Assembly (NCBI GenBank): GCA_019639075.1
Contig: JAHBSO010000002.1
Location: 1-64,000 of the forward strand
Direction: 5' to 3'
DNA: 64,000 nucleotides
DNA from: Actinomycetota bacterium
Lineage (GTDB): Bacteria > Actinomycetota > Acidimicrobiia > Acidimicrobiales > Iamiaceae
The translations under genes and the position numbers were made by a program. Positions 44,647 through 52,757 of this stretch are shown here, one piece after another. The notes below the pieces were generated by a model that saw nothing but the letters and a program-made list of their open reading frames with translations, had not been told where the DNA came from and did no database searches. Numbering within the stretch: the first letter of the stretch is position 1; every line of letters starts with the position of its first letter.

Positions 44647-46446
44647 CTACGAACCGTAGCGGTTGGGTGGGTCGGGGTGGGCCCGCACCCGCCAGGCCCG
44701 GCCGTCGGGCGGTGCGTAGACGCACGAGCGTCCGGTCGACACCGTGTCGGCGAGGTGCGCACCGAGGCCGGGCGATGCGGTGGCCACCGCATCGATCGTG
44801 CGACGGACCGCCTTGGTCACCCGCACCCGGGTCCGCTCGAGCTCGGCCGAGCCCGACGGCGCGTGCGCGGCCCCGGCCAGGGCCCGGCGGATGGCCAGGA
44901 TCTCGTCCTCGTCGCCCGGGCGGCGCCGCGCCGCGCGCTCGAGCACGGTCAACCGCTCCCGGAACGCTCGACGCGCCTCCCGGTCGAGGACCGGTTCGGT
45001 GACGGCCCGGCGGGGCAGGTCGGGGTCGACGCCGTCGAGGTCGGCGGCGTCGACGACCTCGCCCGGTCGGGCCAGAAGGCGGACCAGCACCTCGACGCCC
45101 TTCCCGTGGCGGACCACGGCCTCGCCGCTGGCGTGGCGAAGGGTCCAGGTGCCGCCGGTGCGCTCGGCCGACGGTCCGTCGTCCTCGCTCCGGCGCAGGT
45201 CGCGGGCCAGGCCCCGCGCCTCGTCCGCCCACGCGGCGAGCCCGAACCCGGCCAGCTCGTCCGCCGCGACCTCGGCCGGTCCGGGGTCGGCGACGAGCCG
45301 GCCGAGCTCCAGGCGGGCGAGGCTCGTCCACGGTCCGGGCGGTCGACGGCCGACGACGTCGGCGAGGTGGCGTCGACCCTCGACGACCTCGCCGCACCGC
45401 CCGGCCAGCATGCCGACCACCCGCCCCACCGGCCCGTAGGACGCGTAGCCGGACCCGTGGGTGGCGTCGAGCGCCGCGTACGGGCGGAGCAGGTCGAGCA
45501 GGGTCGCCGCCCGGGACCGGTCGTCCAGCTCCAGGGCGGTGAGGGCGAGGATCACCACCACCACGAGCCAGTTGAGGTCGCGGACCACGGTGGAGAAGCC
45601 TTCCGCGGCCAGCGGTTCGAACACCGCGGCGGCCTCCTCGGCTCGCCCGGCCTGCGCCAGCGAGAACGCCAGCGCCGCGTCCCAGTTGGCGCTCACCCGC
45701 GGCGACGACGCCCGCACGGACCGGACCGGGTCGACCACGTCGGCCAGGCCCCGGCGGAAGTAGCGCTCGATGGCGAAGGTCACCATCGCGTTCTGGAACG
45801 AGAAGGGGGCCCCTGCCGTCGGCGCGGTGTCGGCCAGCACGGCCTGGTTCGCGGCGACCGCCTCGTCGACCTCCCCCCGCAGCATCGCCAGGTTCGCCCG
45901 CCAGAGACGGACCCGTCGGGGGAAGAGCACCAGGTCGGTCCCCTCGGCCTCGGCCGCGAGCTGGTCCACCACCCGCGCCGCCGCTCGGGCGTCGCCGGCG
46001 TCGAGCGCCTCGAGGACGGACCAGGACCGGATCTGGAAGCGGAGCTCGGGGTCGACGACCGCGTCGTGGAGGGTGTCGAGCTCGGCGACGACGGGCGCCC
46101 GGTGGAGGAGGTGGTCGGGGCCCCACCGGGCGTGCAGGGTGCCGAGGAGCGCCTCGGCCAGCAGGTCGGACCCACCGTCGCTGCGGGCGAGGGCGACGGC
46201 CTCCGCCACGGCCTCCGCACGCTGCTCGGCGAGCGCCGCCCAGGGTTCGGACGACACGCCGGTCTGGGCCGCCCAGTAGGTCGTGAGCGCGTGGCCGACG
46301 AGGGCCCGTGCCCGGGCTGCCGGCGTCGCGGCGCGCGCCACGAGGTCGGCCCAGCGCGCGACCAGCACGGCGTCGGTGCCCGGCAGGGTCTCGACGATCT
46401 CCCACGGGATCCGCGGGCCGTCCCGAACGGGCTGCTCGGCTCCCAC
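44647..46446 (-). CDS. TPR-like protein with C-terminal regulator module
   Basis: About 599 residues. The body (about 30-420) is Ala/Leu-rich paired helices of TPR type. The C-terminal 180 residues match a module usually found at the end of large actinobacterial AAA/TPR regulators: GKGVEVLVRLLARPGEVVDAADL, EPVLDREARRAFRERL, and RTRVRVTKAVRRTIDAV. Here there is no ATPase or sensor domain in front. The frame opens further upstream (to 46515), but that would overlap the divergent neighbour; the GTG at 46446 leaves a 16-base gap. Function unknown; probably regulatory. Confidence 0.7.
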   Translation of the reverse strand: MGAEQPVRDGPRIPWEIVETLPGTDAVLVARWADLVARAATPAARARALVGHALTTYWAAQTGVSSEPWAALAEQRAEAVAEAVALARSDGGSDLLAEALLGTLHARWGPDHLLHRAPVVAELDTLHDAVVDPELRFQIRSWSVLEALDAGDARAAARVVDQLAAEAEGTDLVLFPRRVRLWRANLAMLRGEVDEAVAANQAVLADTAPTAGAPFSFQNAMVTFAIERYFRRGLADVVDPVRSVRASSPRVSANWDAALAFSLAQAGRAEEAAAVFEPLAAEGFSTVVRDLNWLVVVVILALTALELDDRSRAATLLDLLRPYAALDATHGSGYASYGPVGRVVGMLAGRCGEVVEGRRHLADVVGRRPPGPWTSLARLELGRLVADPGPAEVAADELAGFGLAAWADEARGLARDLRRSEDDGPSAERTGGTWTLRHASGEAVVRHGKGVEVLVRLLARPGEVVDAADLDGVDPDLPRRAVTEPVLDREARRAFRERLTVLERAARRRPGDEDEILAIRRALAGAAHAPSGSAELERTRVRVTKAVRRTIDAVATASPGLGAHLADTVSTGRSCVYAPPDGRAWRVRAHPDPPNRYGS

Positions 46447-46462
46447 TCCTACACTCGCCCCC

Positions 46463-47572
46463 GTGCCGGACGCGCGAGGGCTGCTCGATCGTGGGGTGCC
46501 GGATGTCGTCGACACGGACGCCCTCTCCTCTCGACTGGCGGCCGAGGTCGATTATCTCGCCGGACGGACCACCCGGTGGACCGACGACGCGGACGTGGCG
46601 CCCGGGATCGCGGCGAGGGCCCTGGTCGTCGCGGACCGACATGCCGACGCGCGGGCCGCGCTGGCCCGTGTCGTGGCCGAGGGACCGCTCGACGCGCAGG
46701 ACCTCGTCGCGGCGATCTGGGCGATGTCACGCGTCGGCGACCCGCCGGGCGCGAGGGTGCTGGCCGGCGCGCTGGACGGGCCGGACGATCCTTCGGGCGC
46801 GGACGGGTTCGTGGTCGTCGACGACGTGCCGCTCGCCCACCGCGCCCTCCTGGACGGCCTGCTGGCCGTCGCCGCGGGCGACCTCACCACGGCCGACGAC
46901 CGGCTCACCGAGGCGGTGGCCGGCGGCGACGCCCGGGCCCCGCTGTGGGGCGCGCTGGCGCGGGTGGAGCTGGCCCGGGTGCGGTGGACGACCGCCGACC
47001 TGTTGCCGTCGGACGACGCCCGGCGGACCGCTGCCATCGACGACGCCCGCCGCCTGGCGCTCGCGGCCCGCACGTTCTTCGTGGCGGGGGGCTACCGGCA
47101 CCTCGTGTCCACCACGGCCGACCTGTTCGGCGAACCGCGCCCGTCGGACCGGGCCGAGCCGCGGCTCGGCCACCTCGTCGAGGGATCGACCTGGCTGGTC
47201 GGGTTCGGGGCGCAGCCGCCCGTCCGGGTACCCGCCACGAAGGGCCTGCTCGCGCTCCGACACGTCGTGGAGCACCGCGACCGTGCCGTCACGGCGGTCG
47301 AGCTGGAGGTCGTCCTCGACGGTGGCGACCACCGGATGCTCGACCACGAAGCCCTGCTGGCCGAGGTCGGTGCCGGCGACGCGGACGTCGCCGCGCTGCG
47401 GTCCCGCCTCGCCGATCCGCGCGCCCGCTCGCGGATCACCAAGTTGCTCCGACGGACGATCGACCGTCTGGGCGAGGACCACGCGGTGCTCGCCGCGCAC
47501 CTCGCCGGCTCGGTGCAGACCGGGTACGCGTGCCGATACCGGGCCGATCCGGCCGTCCGCTGGCGGACCTGA
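46463..47572 (+). CDS. Divergent paralogue with the same C-terminal regulator module
   Basis: About 369 residues from the GTG at 46463. A helical N-terminal region (about 1-230) lacks recognisable motifs; the C-terminal region has TKGLLALRHVVEHRDRAVTA and RSRITKLLRRTIDRLGEDHA, parallel to the neighbour on the other strand, and ends in the same GxxxCxY pattern (TGYACRYR). A -10-like TACACT lies 7 bases before the GTG, suggesting a leaderless transcript. The pair probably arose by duplication. Role unknown. Confidence 0.65.
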   Translation: MPDARGLLDRGVPDVVDTDALSSRLAAEVDYLAGRTTRWTDDADVAPGIAARALVVADRHADARAALARVVAEGPLDAQDLVAAIWAMSRVGDPPGARVLAGALDGPDDPSGADGFVVVDDVPLAHRALLDGLLAVAAGDLTTADDRLTEAVAGGDARAPLWGALARVELARVRWTTADLLPSDDARRTAAIDDARRLALAARTFFVAGGYRHLVSTTADLFGEPRPSDRAEPRLGHLVEGSTWLVGFGAQPPVRVPATKGLLALRHVVEHRDRAVTAVELEVVLDGGDHRMLDHEALLAEVGAGDADVAALRSRLADPRARSRITKLLRRTIDRLGEDHAVLAAHLAGSVQTGYACRYRADPAVRWRT

Positions 47573-47605
47573 CCACGCCGGGGTCAGCTCGCGCTGCCGG
47601 CGTGG
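47573..47605. terminator. Hairpin between convergent genes
   Basis: CCACGCCGG and CCGGCGTGG (47573-47581, 47597-47605) form a 9-bp stem with a 15-base loop, directly after one stop and overlapping the last codons of the SARP gene. No U-tract. Confidence 0.35.
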
Positions 47606-48447
47606 CGGTGTCGGCACCGGGCCGCCCGGGCCCGGCGGTGCCCGGCGGGCGACGACGACCCGGTCGAGGGAACGACCGGTGCGGGCTTGCGGGCCACGAC
47701 GGCCTCGACCTCGTCGAGGGCGACCGCCCCGTCCTCGGCGATGCGATCGCGGAGGATGGTGAGGGCGGTCGACGGCCGGGCCCGGAGGTCGGTCTCGAAG
47801 CACCGCACCGCCCGGTCGTACGCGGCCAGCGCGTCGGCCTGCCGGCCGGCCAGGTGGTGGGCGAGCACGAGCAGCGTCCACCGCCGCTCCCGGTACGGGT
47901 CCTCGCCGACGAGGGCGGCCAGGTCCACCGCGGCCCGGCCGTGGTCGCCCGCCGCCAGCCGACAGACCGCGAGGTGCTCCTGGGCCCGGGCGTGCAGCTC
48001 GACGAGCCGGGAGCGCTCGGCCTCGGCCGGCACGAAGTCGACCAGATCGGCGTACGGCACGCCGCGCCAGCCGGCGAGCGCGTCGGCCAGCGGGGTGACC
48101 CCGTCCGGTGACGCCGGGAGGTGGACCCGTGGAGCGACGACCTGCTCGAACCGCTGGACGTCGGTGACGGCGTCCAGCCGGTAGCCGTCGTGGTCGGTGC
48201 GGATCAGGTCCGCCCCGAATCGTCGACGCAGCCGGGTGATCTGGTTCTGCAGCGACTGGCGGGCCGCCTTCGGGGCCTCCCCCGCCCAGACGACGTCGAC
48301 GAGCACCTCGGTGGTCGCGCCGCCGTCGCCGTGGAAGGCCATGGCGGCGACGATCGCCCGTTGGCGCCCGGTCAGGCGTTCGTCGTCGATGCAGGTCGGC
48401 CCGGTGACGCTGACGTGCACCGGCGCGGCTCGTGTCGTGTGGTCCAT
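47584..48447 (-). CDS. SARP/BTAD-type transcriptional regulator
   Basis: A 287-residue DNA-binding activator type. The N-terminal winged helix (about 10-95: LTGRQRAIVAAMAF, TTEVLVDVVWAGEAP, LQNQITRLRRRFG, HDGYRL) and the BTAD helical domain (about 100-245) form the SARP/AfsR core; a basic tail follows. SARPs often activate clustered genes by binding direct repeats. Two 11-bp palindromes (GATGTGACATC and GATGGGACATC), 20 bp apart, lie 38-68 bases upstream and may be its own or another regulator's site. Confidence 0.88.
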   Translation of the reverse strand: MDHTTRAAPVHVSVTGPTCIDDERLTGRQRAIVAAMAFHGDGGATTEVLVDVVWAGEAPKAARQSLQNQITRLRRRFGADLIRTDHDGYRLDAVTDVQRFEQVVAPRVHLPASPDGVTPLADALAGWRGVPYADLVDFVPAEAERSRLVELHARAQEHLAVCRLAAGDHGRAAVDLAALVGEDPYRERRWTLLVLAHHLAGRQADALAAYDRAVRCFETDLRARPSTALTILRDRIAEDGAVALDEVEAVVARKPAPVVPSTGSSSPAGHRRARAARCRHRHAGSAS

Positions 48448-48484
48448 CTCGTCCCTCCGTCCCTCGACGGTCCTTCGTTGGCGA

Positions 48485-48515
48485 GATGTGACATCAGCTC
48501 GCCCGATGGGACATC
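48485..48515. promoter_or_regulatory. Tandem palindromes upstream of the SARP gene
   Basis: GATGTGACATC (48485-48495) and GATGGGACATC (48505-48515) are near-identical 11-mers with centres 20 bp apart, about two helical turns. The first is a perfect palindrome and the second nearly so. The position suits a dimer-pair operator for the SARP gene at 48447. Confidence 0.45.
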
Positions 48516-48577
48516 GGGGACGGAAGGGATCGGGACGACACGAACGGCACCGTCGTCGCCCTCGAACGGGATGCTGG

Positions 48578-49414
48578 TCAGCAGGCGGTCCAGGGCGCCG
48601 CGGTGAGGTCGTAGGTCTTGACGATCCCCGCGTACTTCAGCCCGTCGGTGACCCTGCAGGTCTGGGAGGCGCTGGTCTCGTACTCGACCACGAAGACGGG
48701 CTTGCCGGCCTTGGTGAACGACGAGTACGAGCCGCACTCGTTCCAGGCGACGCACTCCTCGACGATGGCGAAGTCGTAGGAGGGCTGCAGCTCGGCGGCC
48801 TGCTCGGCGTTGTTCTTGAGGCCGGCGGCCAGGCCGCGGGAGTGCGCCACGGCGGCCAGGCCCCGGCTGAACAGCAGCTGGTCGGCCGCGGTGATGCGGA
48901 ACCCGGTGTTCTGGGTGTGGGCGTCGACGTTGTCGAACTCGACGGCCAGGAAGCCCTTCGCCTTACACATCTCGATGCGGGCGATGAAGATCGGGGCCAG
49001 GGTCTCGATCTGGCGGATGTCGATCCAGCGCTCGCCGGGCCATCCGTCGAGGTTGTTGCCGAGCACCGAAGCCGGGAACGAGCGGGCGTCGGGCCGCCAG
49101 TTCTCGAAGCTGGTGCTGATGTAGCAGATCGGGTACTTGCCGTCGGCCTTCAACCGGGCGACCGTGCTGGCGGGGGTGTCGAACCCGTCGATGTCGAACA
49201 CGTCGGCCGCCACGGACTCGTCGATGGTCCCCTGGAGCTGGTACTGCCACGCCGCGGTGGCGCTCGACGGCGGGGCGACCACCGGCGGCGCCGCCCACTT
49301 CTCGGGCAGCTTGGCCTCGTCGCAGGCGGACAGCGCCAGGGTGGCGAGGGCGGCGATCAGCAGGACCGGGAGTCGGGCGGACCTGCAACGGTCGGGGGCC
49401 GGACGAACGTGCAT
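48578..49414 (-). CDS. GH114-type endo-alpha-1,4-polygalactosaminidase-like lipoprotein
   Basis: A secreted lipoprotein of 278 residues. The lipobox is TLALSAC (Cys about 31). The catalytic domain matches GH114: WQYQLQGTIDES, ICYISTSFENWRPDARSF, NLDGWPGERWIDIRQ, KGFLAVEFDNVDAHTQNTGF, AGLKNNAEQA and FAIVEECVAWNECG. GH114 enzymes cleave galactosaminogalactan-like polymers; the substrate here is inferred. The ATG at 49414 has GAGGTG 5 bases upstream. An in-frame ATG at 49453 is less likely because it would lengthen the signal. Confidence 0.88.
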   Translation of the reverse strand: MHVRPAPDRCRSARLPVLLIAALATLALSACDEAKLPEKWAAPPVVAPPSSATAAWQYQLQGTIDESVAADVFDIDGFDTPASTVARLKADGKYPICYISTSFENWRPDARSFPASVLGNNLDGWPGERWIDIRQIETLAPIFIARIEMCKAKGFLAVEFDNVDAHTQNTGFRITAADQLLFSRGLAAVAHSRGLAAGLKNNAEQAAELQPSYDFAIVEECVAWNECGSYSSFTKAGKPVFVVEYETSASQTCRVTDGLKYAGIVKTYDLTAAPWTAC

Positions 49415-49551
49415 GGGGGCACCTCGTTGTGGAGGGAGGGGGCGGGGGAGCACCGGGAGGAGGGCGGGCGACTGCTCCGGCAGGGCCCTCGACTCATCGG
49501 CACGTCGAGGATCCAGGATGAGCAGAAATCAGGCTTCGAGGCCAGTCACCC

Positions 49552-49779
49552 CTAGACGGCGACGAGGTGCGGCGCGGTCGGGAGCTCGACGGGCGTGGCG
49601 CCCGCGGCGATCGGCGCGGACCACCTGACGCCGTCCCAGAACCGCTGGAGGCCCAGGTCATCCGCGTACCAGCCGGGGACGCGGGGTCGGGCCCCGGGGG
49701 CACGATCGGCGCGGACGGCGCCGGCGATCGGTGCGACGACGTGACCGATGCAACGGTCGAGAAGCTTCGGATCAGCCAT
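49552..49779 (-). CDS. Small DUF2510 protein (copy 2)
   Basis: A 75-residue protein, MADPKLLDRC at the start and a DUF2510-like core VPGWYADDLGLQRFWDGVRW, then SAPIAAGATPVELPTAPHLV. It resembles the protein at 44365-44595 in start, core and Ala/Thr-rich tail. GGAGGAACC precedes the ATG. There is no membrane segment. Function unknown. The 137 bases between it and the GH114 gene hold nothing I recognise. Confidence 0.75.
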   Translation of the reverse strand: MADPKLLDRCIGHVVAPIAGAVRADRAPGARPRVPGWYADDLGLQRFWDGVRWSAPIAAGATPVELPTAPHLVAV

Positions 49780-49878
49780 GGTTCCTCCCCTTCCCCGGAC
49801 TGTTCTGTCCGGGTTCGTCGGGTTCCATCGGCCTCGTTCGGACGAACGTGAGGGTTTCGGGCGGCGGCCCGGGGACGC

Positions 49879-49910
49879 GACACGGCCCCGGCGGGTGCCG
49901 GGGCCGTGTC
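49879..49910. terminator. Strong 14-bp hairpin
   Basis: GACACGGCCCCGGC and GCCGGGGCCGTGTC form a perfect 14-bp stem with a GGGT loop, 37 bases beyond the acyl-CoA dehydrogenase stop. It is placed to stop transcription from that gene before the DUF2510 gene. No U-tract. Confidence 0.6.
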
Positions 49911-49947
49911 GTCCTGCGTCGTTCGGGGCGGTCGGCCCCGGGGTCGA

Positions 49948-51180
49948 CTACTCGATGCGGCGGCCGGAGATGGCCCGGCCGATCACGAGCTGCTGGATCT
50001 GCTCGGTGCCCTCGAAGATGTCGAAGATCTTGGCGTCGCGGTGCATGCGCTCCACCGGGTACTCACGGGTGTAGCCGTAGCCGCCGAGGATCTGGATGGC
50101 CCGCTCGGTCACCCACACGGCGACGCGGCCGGCCTTGAGCTTCGACATCGAGCCCTCGGCGTTGACGTAGGTGCCGTTGCGGGACAGCCAGGCGGCGCGG
50201 TGCACGAGGAGCCGGGCGGCGTCGATCTCGGTGATCATGTCGGCGAGCATGAACGCGATCGCCTGGTTCATGATGATCGGCTTGCCGAAGGCCTGACGCT
50301 CGCCGGCGTACTCCAGCGCGTACTCGTAGGCGGCGCGGGCGACGCCGATGGCCTGGGCGCCGACGGCCGGGCGGGTGGCCTCGAAGGTGGCCATGGCCGG
50401 CTGCTTGCCCGAGGACTCGACCTGCGGCTTGGTGAGGGCCTCGCGGGCCCGCGCCAGCTTCTCGTCGAGCTTCTCCTTGCCGCCGAGCAGGCACGAGCCG
50501 GGGACCTTCACGTCGTCGAGCACGACCTCGGAGGTGTGCGAGGCGCGGATGCCGTGCTTCTTGTACTTCTGGCCCATCGACAGGCCGGGGGTGTTCGGCG
50601 GGACGATGAAGCTGGCCTGGCCCCGGCCCCGGAGCTCGGGGTCGACGGCGGCCACCACGACGTGGACGTTGGCGATGCCGCCGTTGGTGATCCACGCCTT
50701 GGTGCCGTTGAGGGTCCACTCGTCCTTGGCCTCGTCGTAGACGGCGCGGGTGCGCAGCGACGAGACGTCAGAGCCGGCGTCGGGCTCGGACACGCAGAAC
50801 GCGCCCAGCTTCACGTCGTCGGCGGTGCCGTAGCACTGGGGCACCCACTCCATGAGCTGCTCGGGGGTGCCGTTGCCGGCGATGCCGGCGGCGGCGAGAC
50901 CCGAGCCCATGATCGACAGGCCGATGCCGGCGTCGCCCCAGAACATCTCCTCGATGGCGACGGGAAGGGTGAGCCCGGTCGCGTCGGCGAGCATGGCGTT
51001 GGCCATGAAGTCCATGCCGTAGAGCCCGATCTTGGCGGCCTCCTCGACGATCGGCCACGGGAACTCCTCCCGCTCGTCCCACTCCTCGGCCGCGGGCCGG
51101 ATGACGTCCTTGGCGAACTCGTGGACCCAGTCCCGGAGCTGGATCTGATCGTCGTTCAGTGCGAGCGAGAACTCTGCCAT
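49948..51180 (-). CDS. Acyl-CoA dehydrogenase
   Basis: A FAD-dependent acyl-CoA dehydrogenase of 410 residues catalysing alpha,beta-desaturation of acyl-CoA. Visible are CVSEPDAGSDVSSLRTRA and the FAD/substrate loop NGTKAWITNGG, and the catalytic-glutamate region in FDIFEGTEQIQQLVIGRAIS. Medium/short-chain length class is likely, exact substrate unknown. An exact palindrome GTTACC-N4-GGTAAC lies 29 bases upstream. The start ATG has a GAAGGTG about 9 bases before it. Confidence 0.94.
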   Translation of the reverse strand: MAEFSLALNDDQIQLRDWVHEFAKDVIRPAAEEWDEREEFPWPIVEEAAKIGLYGMDFMANAMLADATGLTLPVAIEEMFWGDAGIGLSIMGSGLAAAGIAGNGTPEQLMEWVPQCYGTADDVKLGAFCVSEPDAGSDVSSLRTRAVYDEAKDEWTLNGTKAWITNGGIANVHVVVAAVDPELRGRGQASFIVPPNTPGLSMGQKYKKHGIRASHTSEVVLDDVKVPGSCLLGGKEKLDEKLARAREALTKPQVESSGKQPAMATFEATRPAVGAQAIGVARAAYEYALEYAGERQAFGKPIIMNQAIAFMLADMITEIDAARLLVHRAAWLSRNGTYVNAEGSMSKLKAGRVAVWVTERAIQILGGYGYTREYPVERMHRDAKIFDIFEGTEQIQQLVIGRAISGRRIE

Positions 51181-51209
51181 GGGTGGTCGGCACCTTCCGT
51201 GCGAAGTTT

Positions 51210-51225
51210 GTTACCCCTCGGTAAC
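51210..51225. promoter_or_regulatory. Palindromic operator upstream of acyl-CoA dehydrogenase
   Basis: GTTACC and GGTAAC flank the 4-base centre CCTC, a perfect 6-bp-arm palindrome 29 bases before the ATG at 51180. The form suits a TetR- or GntR-type fatty-acid regulator; which one is not known. Confidence 0.5.
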
Positions 51226-51293
51226 CGTTCGGGCAGATTACCGCCCGCGCCGAAACCGATGCCAAGGCGGCTCGGGGCCCGGGCCCGGACGGG

Positions 51294-52733
51294 TCAGCGG
51301 CGCCGGGCCCTCGGGCCGTCGGGGGTGTCGGTGATCTCGATGCCGTCGGCGGCCAACTCGTCGCGGATGGCGTCGGCGGTGGCGAAGTCCCGGGCCTCCT
51401 TGGCGGCCTGTCGATCGGCCAACCTCCGAGCGACAACGGGGTCGTCGGTGACGTCGCCGCCGGCCGAGGGATCGGTCGCTTCGGACAATCCGAACGCGAG
51501 GACCTGGTCGGCGTCGGCGAGCAGCGCCCACCGCTCGGCCGGGGTCAGCTCGGGGTCGCGGGCGACCGTCGACACGACCGACATCGCCTTCGGCGTGTTC
51601 AGGTCGTCGTGCATCGCCGCCCAGAACGCGGCCCGCAGCTCGGCGGCGCGTCCCCCCGACGGCGCGACCACCTCGCCACCCACCGCGTCGCGCGCTGCGA
51701 CCGCGTGACCCACCAGCCGTCGGAGCGCGGTGTCGGCCGCCCGCACGAGGTCGAGCGAGAACGTCTGCTGGGCCCGGTAGTGGGCCTGGAAGAGGAAGTA
51801 CCGGAACGCGAGCGGCGCGATCCCCTCCTCCACGAGCGTGTCGACCACGAGCACGTGGCCCTTCGACTTCGAGATCTTCACGGCGCCGAGGTTGAGGAAC
51901 TCGGTGTGCATCCAGATCGGGACCCACGGGTGGACGCCGAGGGCGCACTCGGTCTGGGCCACCTCGTTGGTGTGGTGCACCCGGATGTGGTCGACGCCGC
52001 CGGTGTGGATGTCGAACTGCACGCCGAGCAGGTCGGTCGACATCGCCGAGCACTCGATGTGCCAACCGGGGAACCCGACGCCCCACGGCGAGTCCCACTC
52101 CTGGAGCCGGGTGGAGCCCTCGGGGCTCGACTTCCAGAGGGCGAAGTCGGCGGGGTGGCGCTTGTCGGCGATGTTGTCGACGCGGCCCGACGCCTCCATC
52201 TCGGTCAGGTCGAGGCCGGCGAAGTCGGCGTATCCCGGGAAGGTGGACACGTCGAAGTAGACGCCGTCGTCGATCCGGTACGTGTGGCCCTTCGCCTCCA
52301 GCATCGCCACCATCTCGATCTGCTGGGGCAGGTAGTCGGTGGCCTTGGGGAGGTGGTCGGGTTCGAGCATCCCGAGCCGCCTGCGGTCGGTGGCCCACTG
52401 CTCGGTCCAGTGCGCGGCGATCTCCTCGGCCGTGCTCCCCGTCCGGGCCGCCGCCGCCTCGATCTTGTCGTCGCCCTCGTCCCCGTCGCTGACGAGGTGG
52501 CCGACGTCGGTGATGTTGGTGACGAAGGTGACGTCGAGGCCGTCGGCCAGCAGCGTGCGTCGCAGCACGTCGGGGGTGAACTGGCTGCGCATGTTGCCGA
52601 GCGTCTGCGGCGCGTAGACCGTCGGCCCGCAGGTGTAGATCCCGACGTGGCCCGGCTCCAACGGCTCGAGCGACACGACCGCGCGGCGGCGCGTGTCGTG
52701 GAGGTGCATGGTCGGTGCGTCCGAAGCGGTCAC
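51294..52733 (-). CDS. cysS: Cysteinyl-tRNA synthetase
   Basis: Charges tRNA-Cys with cysteine. The 479 residues include the catalytic Rossmann domain with zinc ligands near YTCGPTVY, HIECSAM and VHHTNEVAQTE, the KMSKS signature as KISKSKGH, and the C-terminal anticodon-binding region (RRLADRQAAKEARDFATADAIRDEL). The HIGH signature region reads PQTLGNMR: both histidines of the usual HIGH are replaced (T..N), which is unusual. The full length and intact C-terminal domain argue against MshC. GTG at 52733 is used; an ATG at 52709 is possible. It lies 24 bases after the methyltransferase stop. Confidence 0.93.
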   Translation of the reverse strand: MTASDAPTMHLHDTRRRAVVSLEPLEPGHVGIYTCGPTVYAPQTLGNMRSQFTPDVLRRTLLADGLDVTFVTNITDVGHLVSDGDEGDDKIEAAAARTGSTAEEIAAHWTEQWATDRRRLGMLEPDHLPKATDYLPQQIEMVAMLEAKGHTYRIDDGVYFDVSTFPGYADFAGLDLTEMEASGRVDNIADKRHPADFALWKSSPEGSTRLQEWDSPWGVGFPGWHIECSAMSTDLLGVQFDIHTGGVDHIRVHHTNEVAQTECALGVHPWVPIWMHTEFLNLGAVKISKSKGHVLVVDTLVEEGIAPLAFRYFLFQAHYRAQQTFSLDLVRAADTALRRLVGHAVAARDAVGGEVVAPSGGRAAELRAAFWAAMHDDLNTPKAMSVVSTVARDPELTPAERWALLADADQVLAFGLSEATDPSAGGDVTDDPVVARRLADRQAAKEARDFATADAIRDELAADGIEITDTPDGPRARRR

Positions 52734-52757
52734 CGGCCGATCATCGCAGATGGCGCG

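Noticed and set aside
44518..48111. A 1197-codon open frame on the plus strand across the regulator cluster
   Set aside because: It is antisense to genes with recognisable domains, is Arg/Gly/Pro-rich with no motifs, and reflects the very high GC content, as do similar long frames at 16361-19921 and 8846-11113.
51294..52733. MshC (mycothiol ligase) instead of cysS
   Set aside because: Full length of 479 residues with the C-terminal anticodon-binding region typical of CysS.
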